Assembly (NCBI GenBank): GCA_036768485.1
Contig: JAVLUZ010000412.1
Span: 744,001-808,000 of the forward strand
DNA length: 64,000 bases
Direction: 5' to 3'
From: Mermis nigrescens
Taxonomy: Eukaryota; Nematoda; Enoplea; Mermithida; Mermithidae
The notes under the pieces are model-generated. The model saw only the letters and a list, made by a program, of their open reading frames with translations. It did not search any database and had not been told where the DNA came from. Shown here piece by piece: positions 33,701 through 45,700 of the stretch. The translations under genes and the position numbers were made by a program. How positions within the stretch are numbered: position 1 is the stretch's first letter; the number at the start of each line of letters is the position of its first letter.

Positions 33701-36700
33701 CGGAACCCCGAATTTTCACAATAGTGTCCAAAAAATCCAATCATTAAACCTAAAGTTCGGGTTTTTCGTCGTTTGGTAGACGGAATCATTTGTAAGCTGA
33801 AAAAAATTTAGAAATTTTGAAAGTTTTCAACGAAAAAGTGCAAAATTGCTGCAAAAATCGGCATAAAGCACTAAAAAAATACTCGAGAAATAAATATTAG
33901 AACTAAAACATCATTGTTCTGTACATTATCTACTCTGCTGACGTGAAAATAAAGTTCTTAGAGCGCCAAAAAAGTCAGTAAATATCATTAAAGAGTATTA
34001 CCATCGTGATAAGAATGCCTAAAATCATCACAAAGAAACATAATTAGCTATCCCCCTCCTATTTTTTGACGACTGGAGGGCGGCCCCTCACCCCTCTAAA
34101 TCCGCGCCTGGCTGCTGCTACGCCGCATTTGCTTCCATCCTAAAAAGCTGCTAATCCATCAAATTTATACACACATAAATACATACATATGTACACGGAC
34201 GTTTACAGAGGGGCGAGGGGCGACCGCCCTCCCATTTAGAACCAGAATAGTTTTTGAAAGATAAGATGATACACATAAAAATATTGATAATTGGCATTTT
34301 TTATTAAAAAAACCTCAAATATGAGGTGCTTTGCGCCATCATTACTTTGTCTCAAGCGCGGCCAAAAAAAGGTCAGTTTTCAAAAGCTATTGAAAAAATA
34401 AAATGTTTTTCAAAAAGTTCAAATTTATGAGCCTTTTGGTTAGAGAATAATCGGAGACTTAAGAAAACGCTAGGAATCGGACGAGGTCTTTTTTCCCTCG
34501 GCCTCGGCCGAGGGAACTTTGAAATCCTCGCCTCGGGCGAGGCCGAGGGGCCGAGGATTTGTTATAGATATAATATGAGTATATAAGTACAAACAATATA
34601 GGACATATATGCTCCATGTGATATGGGTACAGTAGCAATAGGATTGATTAGTGTATGTATTATCAAAATTATTGTATTATCAAAGCTAACAAGCTATTAT
34701 TCAAATTTTATTCAAAGGTAGGTATGCAAATTACAGGCACAGTAGTGACAAATTGCTAATCGTCTTGATCTACATATCTTTATAATGGCAGAAATTGCAT
34801 TTCAAAAGAAAAAATGTCAAATTTTCGGCACTTTGCGCCGTTTTAATTTGATGCTTAGTGATTTTTGCCCTTAGAGACCCAGAAATTAACTAAAATACAC
34901 TACCAAAAGTCGAACAACTCCGTTTTTACCACACTTAAATCGCTACTGTACCATGTTATAGTACCCAAAAAGTGGTGTGTATAAAATGTACAAAGATTTT
35001 TAGGAAGACAAAAACTGTAAAAAGGTGTAAAATTCCCAAAACTTTTCGGCGCTTCGCGCCGAAATGAGTAATCGTTTGTCCTTTATATCTTAAAAATGGC
35101 AGATTTTGCATTTAGAATTAAAAAATGTAAAATTTTTCGGCGCTTCGCGTCGTTTGGAGACAATTTTTAGTAATTTTTGGCGTCAGAAACAGTGTTTTCT
35201 TTGTACAAGGTCCGTTTGTACATGTACAAAAATGGTCCCCAAAAGTCTTTGTACATTTTGTACGTGAAAATTTTTGTGTACTATAATATAGCACAGTAGC
35301 GATTTTAGTGTGGTAAAAACAGAGTTGCTCGACATTTGTTAGCGTATTTTAGCTAATTTCTGGGTCTTTAAGGGCAAAAATTACTAAGAATCGTCTTAAA
35401 ACGGCGCTAAGCGCCTAAAAATTTGATATTTTGCCTTTTGAAATGCAATTTCTGCCATTATAAAGATACATAGAACACACAATAACTCATTTTGGCGCGG
35501 AGCGCCGAAAATTTTCGCGACTTTTAGACCTTCTTTGCAAATTTTGTCTACCCGAAAATCTTTGTACATGTACAAAGACGGTCCCGGGAAGTCTTTGTAT
35601 ATCAGGAAAAATCTTCTTCCGAGTGCAAAAAAACCAATGGTTAGAAACCCAGAATTTAGCTAAAATACACTATCAAAGATCGAAAACTGTTTTACCCCAC
35701 TGAAATCGCTACTGAACTATTATAGTACACAAAAATTTGCACGTACAAAATGTACAAAGACTTTTGGGGACCATCTTTGTACATGTACAAACGAACCGTG
35801 TACGAAAAAAACACTGCTTTGTATTGAATTTACTTTTGCGATCATGTCAATAACGACAAGTTGGCTTTTTAAACTATTTGTTACGATCAGGTGGAGGGCA
35901 TGCAAGAAGCAGCCAACATTTTCGAATTCGCCAATTTCCATCGCTTTAACAACATTAGCCCCGTTATCACGAATGAAGAGGTGCACTTTGCTAAGTAAAT
36001 TGAAATCTAACAGCACCCTTTTTAAGGCAGAAGCCAAATTTTCGCCTCTATGATTCTCTGAGAATGGTAAGCATCTAACAACTGCCGCCTTACGTTACCT
36101 TGTTTCTTTATCAATAAAATGAACCGTAACCGCCATATAAGCATCCATGGCTGCAGAGCTCCACATATCCGTTTTTATCGAACAAAACTTTAAACGATCG
36201 GTGCTGTATTTGTGCTATTTTGGTATCACTCAAAAAATGCAAAATTAAAAAACCCTCGGTCCCTCGGCCATTTTTCACTTTACCCTCGGCCGAGGAATCT
36301 CAAAAAGGACCGAGGATTACCGAGGCCGAGGCCTCGTCTGATCCCTAGAAAACGCACTCAATTTTGTGTACCTCCAAACATATCCCAAAATATAGTCATC
36401 AATTTTTGGACTGCCCCCATTCCTCCTAAAAATCCTGGGTCCGGTTCTACAAAGGTGACTCAAGATTGATCTTTGTCTTAAGACCGATCTTAACTTTATG
36501 ATCGGTCTTAAGTTGTTCTACTAAGAAAGATCCATCTTAACTTTAAGATCAGTCTTAAAGATAAGTCAGTCTTGAAATATCCGGTTCTACCAAGATTAAG
36601 ATCATTCTCAAATAAAGTTATGACAACTCATAAATAGGGCAAAATTTAAGACTGGGGATAGCAGTCAAAAAGTCCAGTCTTAACAATGTTTGGTTTTTAA

Positions 36701-39700
36701 TCTACCTCTGCTGCTTTTAAGCCGAAAATTCATATGTCCAGCATGCACATATTTTCTTCCATTGACTGTACTATACTTTAAACACGAATTCTTGGCGATA
36801 TCACAAAAAATAGAAAAGGATTATTCTCCTGATTTTAGTCGACAATATAGACCGACAAAAATCGGCGATATCGCCGATGCCGCCGATTCTAGTTGACGAT
36901 ATCGCTGACAGTATTAATATTGCCGACAGAAAATCAGGAAAATCGAAGAATTTGTGAACCGCAAAAAGCAGGCTTTAATTTGTAAAATATATATGAAAAA
37001 ATTGTTGTTTGGCCTAAAAAAGAAGTTTTTCAAAGATTCACATCTAATCGTTCGGGTTTTGGGGGTTGAACGTTCCAGATTAGCTGCTGTTTCTCGAAAC
37101 ATGCAGCTAAGTGCTGAGCTGACCAGACACGCACGTGCGAGGGAAGATAGGGCAAAACAAGGGCTAAAAAACGCCTAAAAACAAACATTTCCATTAACAT
37201 GGCATGAAATTAGCTATAACCTGTAAAATTGTAGGAGTTACAAAGGGGCTTTATTCCCCAGAAATTTTTTATCCCCTACCCAGAATTCGCAATTTTTGAA
37301 AGTTTCCTGAAAATCTGTTGAAAAGGTACTTTTTTAAGCATTTTTAGCTAACTATTTGCTTAAATGTATCAAATCGTCGGCTCTTCACGCCTTGTACTCT
37401 GTTTTGCCTATATCGTATCCAATTTGTTAGACTTTTTGATTTTTTTGGAAATTGTTTTTGATTTTTATGCGCTAGAAAGATACAGCATCGTCAGAAACGC
37501 TGAAAAACAATGTTTTTGACGCGTACCCACCATTTTCTGGCCCAAAAAGGCAATTTAGGTCTTCACTCCTCCCAGAACTCCTATGCTGCATCAGTGTTTT
37601 TTTTTGTACAAGGTCCCTTTCTTCATGTAGAAAGATGGTCCCAAAGTCTTTGTACATGTTGTACATACAAAGTTTTGGGTTCCATGATATGGTACAGTAG
37701 CGAATTTAGTGTGATAAAAACAGAGTTGTTCGACTTTTGGTAGTGTATTTTAGCGAATTTCTGGGTCTCTAAGGGCGAAAATCACTAAGAATCGGCTTAA
37801 AACGGCCCGAAGCACCGAAAAATTTGACATTCTTTCTTTTGAAATGCAATGTCTGCCAATATAAAGATATATAGAACACACAATTACTCATTTCGGCGAG
37901 AAGCGCCGAAAATTTTTGCGAATTTTCCAACTTTTTTGCAATCTTTGTTTTCCCAAAAATCTTTGTACATGTGAAAAGACGGTTCCGAACAGTCTTTGTA
38001 CATCGAGAAAAATCTTTGCCGGGTACAAAAAAAACGTTGTGCTGCATATGTCTGATTACGATGATCAATTGTTGAAATGGTAAGGAATGATCCTAAGATC
38101 AGTCTTAAACTTGCCTTCTTTATGACCGGTCCTAGTTCCTTAGTAGTACGCGCTTAAAGCCCGAAACATACTTCACGCGGCGCGGCGAACGGCGCAAATT
38201 CGCCGCAGCGATCGCCGCGCCGAATTCGCGCTGACCCATGGCACACTTACTGGCGCCGCTCGGCGAGGCGCGGAGTTTGCCGCGCCGCATTTCAAGGCAT
38301 ACTTCAAGCGGCCGCCGTGCCGCAACCCAATTCGCTAAAGTCCACTTTTTTTTGCCGCTTTTCATGGCATACTTCACCGCGCGGCGAGAAGCAAATAATG
38401 TCTATGTTTAGCATTTTTCGAATTTTTTCGCCGCGCCGCAGAAGTCCAAACGTTTGGACTTTCCTCGCGAATGCTAATGAGGTGCGCCGGTATCGATCTG
38501 CTCTGGATCTATAATGAAGTACGTATCTATGTGAGCGTAAACGATCTTCGTCGATTTTGAAATGTCATAGAAGTACGTATGTGGCAGTACTGGATTTGTA
38601 AGTTTTTGATCGGACTTTCTCCAATTTGTTGTGTAGCTTTTAATTATTGCGCACATACCTGTCTTTTGAATAAATAGTGTTAAAAAATTCATGCAGGATG
38701 CAAGACGTTCAGTCATTGATTCTCGAAGTTTTGTCATTTCTTGTATTTCTACATTGTAAATGTCATTTCTACATTGTAAATGCATAAATGAATTTAAATG
38801 AGCTTTCGCCGATTTAAAAAAATCGATTATGAAAGAAATCAACGCGTTATCATTGCGGCAATTCGCGTGGAGTATGCCAACATCGAGCGAAGCGGCAGCA
38901 AAGCGGCGAAGGGTCGCCCAGTTGGCGCCATTTTTTACTTGCCGCGCGGCGACTGCACCGCGTGAAGTATGCCTAGGTGACGCGAAACGGCAGATGAATT
39001 TCGCCGCGCCAGTTTCGCGCCATGACGTCACAATTTTGGGTATACTGTGGCCGCAAACCCTCTTTGCGGCGCGAATCGCGTGAAGTATGTTTCGGGCTTA
39101 AGATCGGTCTTAAGACCAAACTTAAGACTAAGACCAGTCTTATCCTAGTAGAACTGGGCCCTGTGTTAGCCCCTGCATGCATATATAATGAAAATGCTTT
39201 AGCTCGACAGAAACTGCACTAAACTCGGCTTGAATGAAATTTGCGTTGTCTCAGGACCAACCATGTTTTGAACTAGATGTTTAACATAAGATCGTGTGAT
39301 TTTGTGGAAAAAAATTTGCTTCCAATTTAAGAATGAAACATCGTTAGAATTTTCATTTCAGAGAGTCGAGTCGCAAGCACATAAATAATTAACATTCCGG
39401 GCTTACATGTAACGGTTCGAAATTTCATGTGGGGAGTCCCCGGCCATTTTTAGGGGGACGAAAATAAAACCATAAGTAGAGAAGTTGGCGAAATTTAAGA
39501 TAGAAGCATGAAAGACAGTCATAAAAATTATAGAACATTTGCGTTCACACAGTTTTCCAGTTCTCCAACGAAACTTAAACACTTGACAATCCTTTAGCTT
39601 TGCGGAGAATTGCTCAACATAGGTCATAACTAGAGACCATAGTTTTAGGTGCTAGAACCTGAAAGCTCTATTTTGTAAAGATCTTTTTGCACCTAAAAAT

Positions 39701-42700
39701 CCGGTCCCTAGTCATAACATAGGAAGTCGTCATGCTTCAAGACAGCAATGTTAAAACATACGACGTCGTCTTGCGGCGTCCCTAGTAATATGTAGCAAAC
39801 CTTAATGGTTGTTAAGTTTTCAGATTTCTGGACGAGGACTGTTCATTTATGCATGCGCATTGATTGAAACTTATGAATAATAAAATTAAAATGTATCACG
39901 ATACTCCTTTCTCCTATTAATGCCATTATGCGATAGAATTGAAATTCGTTCAACGATTCTAGCCATAATTAGCAATATTCACCTTTATGCCAACATTCCG
40001 TCTTATAATTTTTTAGCTTATTTACTTCCCAAAGCACATGCATATGTACACAGCTCAGTATGACATCGTTCGTTTTGACCGCCATACTTAATGCACATTA
40101 AAAATCAAACAATCTTATTTTTGCGTCAATACAGGCAATGTGTGGTTTGGCTAAAAAATATATGCTAGGAAGAATTCGCCCACCACTCCGACCTCATTCT
40201 TGCGCAAATTAAGCTCGACATAAGCAAAGATAATATTGCTACCACCAAAATATGTATGCATGAACAACCTTCAGTTGTATGACTATGAGATGCAATCGTA
40301 GACGTATGAATACATAAAACAGGAAGGAATGGGGTATACCCTCCACCCAAAGTCGATCGTCCCGCACCCTCAAGATTCAGACAAATTTTACCCTCCCATT
40401 TTTGGCAAAAATTTTCGTTTTTAACCATTTTTCGGTGTATTCCTGCCATGTTTGGACTAAAGTTGAGGGTTATCCCTCCGAAAAATTTTCGACTACTCCA
40501 ACCGAAATTCTGAGCCGTTAGATATTTGAAGACATACATATGTACGTGTAACATGGGGAATGGAAGAATCCTCACTCAGAGTTGGTTTTCCTCTTAATTT
40601 TGACCTCCCTATTTTTGGAGAAAATGGAATCTTTGGCCGTTTTCAGGTGTTTTTTGACCATTTTTGGCCAATAATTGGAGTTCGCCCCCAAAATGGCCGG
40701 AGACCATACATGATCTCAAGCGGTAAGGTTTAAGGGGTTTCAACCCCCGCAGAAAAATTTGCACCCCCAGAATTGGCGATTTTTCAAGTATCCAAAACTT
40801 TCCTGAAAATCGGTAGGAAAAGTGTCTTCTCAAGTGTTTTTAGCCATCTATTTGCTCAAAAGTGCCAAATTTCATACTTATGTTTTTACCCATACATATG
40901 TTGTTCAATTTATTAGACTTTTTCGAATTTTTTAAAATGTTTTTATGCTCGGGAAAGATAGAACATCGTCAGAAACGCCAAAAAACGATGTTTTTGACGC
41001 GTACCCACGATTTTCGGGTACAAAAAAGATACTCTAGGCTTTCACCTACCCCCCAGAATTCCCATGCTGTGCATGTCTTCCGGGACCCTACCCTAACCTG
41101 AAATTTTAAGCCGTTACATTATGTTTGAAAGTATGTCATACATTGTTTGCTTGTTGACATCGTTTAACTGTTCCTGCGCTTTCACTTCCTGTTGACGTTT
41201 CAGAACGCATGGCGCGAAAATTACGGCCAGATTTTGACTGGACATTTTATTAACCTCACAATGGTGAACGACCCTGAAAAACAGAACGGTTAATTCAAAA
41301 TTTTAAAGAGAGCGAAAAATGAATGGGGAAAAAGTAGGCTATCGTACAAAGCTACGCTTCATGATTTCTAAAATAACTCAGTAAAATTTCGTCAATCTAC
41401 AGCAAAGTCAATACGATATCACATTCATAGCGCACATTCTTGCGCACGGTTGAAATCTTATAACCGCATGAATCCCACGTGGCGAATAATATTAAATAAT
41501 ACTCTAAAAACAGCTATACAATATATAATATATCTAGAACCTGCAGTCAAAACTACAATAATTCATTCGAAAAACTTGATTTTGCATCTCACTATCATGT
41601 CACATCGTATCATTGTCATATAATTTGTACATAGTTGTTTCGCCTATGACCATACATGTAAGACGGGAATGGGGGGATGATCCCCTCACCCAACGTCGGT
41701 CGTCCCCGTATCCCCCCACAAAGCCAGAAATTTCATAACTCCCACAAATTTTAGAAAAAAATTGAATTTTTTATCCGTTTTTCGGTGTTTTTTGCCAAAA
41801 AATGGAGGTCACTCACCGCCACCCCTAAAAATGGCCGGGAACCCCCTTCCCAAAATTTCGAGCCGTTACATGTATGCCTTTGACCGTATAATAACGTTAT
41901 CAAAACAAAGCTTTTTGTTCCACCCACTCTTCCTTAGGGTCAAACGTGATGTTATGCCGTAGAAATGACTGAAAGTGTTCTATCTTTTCATTGTTCTTCT
42001 ATTAATAATTTTGGGCCATTCCAGTCGGAAGTTCCGACCTCCCTCAATACTCATATCACAAATTGATATTTCCATATTACGAATTCATTCAAAACAGATG
42101 ACATAACAATCAGAGCAATAGTAACGCAGATTGTAAAAACAATACGTAAATTCAACTCAATTGTCAGACAGTAAAAAGTTAGCAAAGGAGTATAAAAACA
42201 GGAAATTATCAGAATATCGTCGTATTCGTACAATTTCAGTGATTCCCTTATCAGAATGAAATCCTTAGAAAATAGAAGATTTCGACTAACGGGTCGTTAA
42301 AAAGCACGAACTTGGCCAGTATATCAGCGTCTACACTTGAATTGACTTATCGTAGGCGGAAAATAACCACTAGAGAAAAAAGTAGTACAATGCGAGTTTT
42401 TAGCTGTCATTTTCTAATTTTAGAGAAGAAAATGTTTGAAAATCTGAGTTTCTATTTAATTACATAAATTTTTGAAAGCCTACAATTTAATATGAAGAGC
42501 TTGCCTGGCCAAATGATATACTAATCGTTCAAACACATATTTATTTGTCTTTGGTAATAGCTGAACCATTGCGTATGTACATCGATATCGCTCTTTTCGT
42601 CTTGAATCTCTGAAAACAATGCAAGTTTTTGTCTATGATTTTTGATCGTGTTAAACAATTTTAGGAATCGTTTGTTCAAAATTTTTAATAGGCCACACCA

Positions 42701-45700
42701 CACACTGATGTAAATTCTGAAAAACTTCAAAAAAAACCGAAAAGAGCATAAATGCCTCATTACGCACATGTTTAAGTGAACTGCAGCTTGAAAACCATGT
42801 TAGTTGATACATTAAACTATAAATATAAATATAAATATAGGTTACCTTATTGTATTCTCATTAGCAACAGATCAGATCCACTTTGCAATGTCATCACATC
42901 TGCACACTGGGGGATGGGTACCCACTCAGGCCACATTGGACCAAAACTGGTAGCTTGAACCGTGAAAAAGCGTCAAATGACGGCAGAGTGTAATTTAAAA
43001 TACATATATTTATTTTTTGGGTAATAGACGTTTCAATACGTTTATCCAGATACTTCTCTTGCATTATTTTGTACATATTTGGTGTTGAAGATCATTCCAT
43101 TGCCCTTATTGTTATTATTTTCATGCAAATTAAACTATAAATATTTATGAAAAATAAAATACGACAAATTAAGTACAAAAACTTGACATCAAATAGGTGA
43201 AAAATTACTCATCCCCCAAGGATACTCGATTTACCCACCCCCACCCAGAGCTTTTGACCGTGTGCATGTATGAATGTCATATTAAGACAATTATACAGAT
43301 CGATAAATTGTGCAAAAATAACACGTTGTAGTCACAAAAAACGGCAAGTCAGATGATTTAACACTAGTATGTATTTGCATTAGAATGCTATTGCTGTTTA
43401 GCACGGATACAACATAAGTATAAGGCAAATATGGTTATATCGATGGAATATATGAATTAGACGTGAAGGATTTTAGCATTGTACAAGTTTATCGTCAGTT
43501 TAAGGTTAATTACAGTCGAACTCGGATAATACAGAACCCAGATAATGCATTTTTCCGGATAATGCACACCTGCTGACAAGGCCGTTGCTTATATGTATAT
43601 ATCAATGTGTAAATAAACACGGTTAATGCGCACATTCGGATAATGCACACCTTTAACCCCGGTCCCCAAGGGTAGTGCCTAATCCGAGTTCGATTGCATA
43701 TTTATTGAAAACTGACATACCGCTGAAATTATGGAATCTGTCATAAACCGTAATTTACTTAATCGTTTGCCAAATGGCCTTACCTGCCACGCTGAGGAAA
43801 TTTTCGTACAACTCAAATGTCAACAGGGGTTCTTTCAATTCACGGAAAAAAGCTTTAACCAGACTAGTCATCACATGAACCGGAATGTCGTCGAAATTTA
43901 AAGCATTGAAATCTAGAAGCAATACAAAAAACAGATCTGCATTCGTATTTTGATGATTTTTGACCCTGAACAGATACACCCTGTTGAGAGGATTGAATTG
44001 AGGCCATTTGTCTCGAAGGATAATATTCTATTCAATTATTAAAGGATAGTTTCTTGCGCATATTTTGTACAGCGCCTTTTTCATAAAAAAATCTTGCAAC
44101 TCAGGAAAAGGTAAACAGAACGCCACTTTTTCATATGAACTTCATACAGAGGCATTACATCGATACAGTAAGGCAGGACTTGCATGAGGAAACTCTTCTA
44201 CGTAAGTATATATAAGCTGCCTATTAGCATGCATCATCTTGAGGAGGGAGGTGCGGGAATTAAAACCTCAGAAAAAATTTTCAGCCCCCCAGAAATTTTT
44301 TCACCCATCAGAATTCGCGATCTTTCAAAAATTTACAAAGAAATTTTCTAAAAATTCTTAAAGAAAAGGATCATTCCAAAGCGTTTTTAATTATCTATTT
44401 GCTCAAAAAAGTCGAATTTGCGGCGCTTCGCGTCTATTCATGTTTTGACTATATTTTGTTCAATTTATTCGACTTTTTCAAATTTTTTACCGAAATTTTT
44501 CCACTTCTTCGATGAAAAAAGACGCAACCCATTTAACCCCAGAAAATTGGTCCTTACCCATAAATCCCAAGTGCACGCCTGATTTCAGCTCTAGTAGATG
44601 CAGGAGCAGTTCACTATATACTTCGCTGCATTGAACCCCAATTTAAAAATTAAATCAATTTCACATAATGCCTTGATTCATTGAAATTAGTGATCATGTC
44701 GATTTGATTTCAAGGACATTCACGTTTAGTTAAAAAGCTAGAAAAGCTAAGTGGAGAAAGTAACAATGCACTTATAAACAACTTACATGTATTCACCATA
44801 AGGAGAATAAGATATTTCGATCGAATATGATCTTTCCTTGAATAAAAATGAAACGCGTAGTAATAATAATTATTTTAATTCATTATTATATAATTATAAT
44901 TGGTCTTATTTTTTTATTATTATCGTTTATCACTGCTATTATGACACGTATGATGAATATGAGCTATGACATATATTCCATAATAAATGCTAGCGTAGGA
45001 ATGTCGTATGGGCACATTATATAGTACCGTCAAGTGGGGTAATTTCGGACAAATTTTTGATTTAAGACATTTATGTTCACAGCTCACCAGCTATTGAATT
45101 GTTAAAGTAATTCCTTTTTAAAGACTTTGCAATGACATCAATATCACACTTTTTCATTTCAAGATCTTCAATTTTTCTAGTCCAACTTTTTTGATCGATT
45201 TTTCATAATAAACTTTTTCTGCCATTCCTTATGGAAAAGCTTTATGGATGTGAAATTCCGTTTTTAGACTATTAAGACGTTAAACTGAATGCTATAGTAG
45301 TAAAGCATAATAACTCTATCTAATGCCCGTTTTTTAGATATTGATAAAAGATGCCAAAAATTCAGAATCATTTTGCAAGTGCACAAAGAGTGACTTTTTC
45401 GATAAGATTGCTTAAAATGCTTGTCCGAAATCCCTTCTTAATTTTATTAAAATCAAGAGGTGATTTCGGACAGGCATTCTAAGCAACCTTATTGAAAAAG
45501 TCACTCTTTGCGCACTTGCAAAATGATTCTACTTTGATTGAACATCTTTGAACATATTTTACGTTTATGCAAAAGCCATTGGCGCAAGCTTGAAAGCAAA
45601 TGATCCAAGAATCGATCTAAACAGTCAAAATGGTACATGAGTGCCGAACGATATCAGCCTCGCAAAAACACTAGAGCCGTTGAGATGCAGATCACATAAA

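Larger units (their letters stand above)
34471..36347 (-). mobile_element. hAT transposon with transposase remnant and CCTCGGCC subterminal motifs
   Basis: The ends TAGGAATCGGACGAGG and (complement) TAGGGATCAGACGAGG are flanked by an exact 8-bp duplication, gaaaacgc (34463-34470, 36348-36355). Arrays of CCTCGGCC / GGCCGAGG lie inside both ends. A transposase fragment survives at 35815-36205. At least two MITE insertions fill 34750-35814. Confidence 0.9.
36430..39166. mobile_element. GGGCCC-ended element with TCTTAAGA-type arrays
   Basis: The ends GGGTCCGGTTCTAC and (complement) GGGCCCAGTTCTACTAGG are inverted. Both are followed by repeated GATCGGTCTTAAG words. The ends recall ISL2EU/Harbinger elements. 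The target duplication was not resolved. Nested inside are the MITE at 37592 and the element at 38158. Confidence 0.6.

Noticed and set aside
38474..39031. 185-codon minus-strand open frame
   Set aside because: It spans the GC-rich end of a Harbinger-like element, with no recognisable domain and no splice or codon support.
42521..42769. 82-codon minus-strand open frame
   Set aside because: It overlaps a Myo9 exon but in another frame. Only the frame reading RRKERYRCTYAM joins its neighbours and matches RhoGAP.
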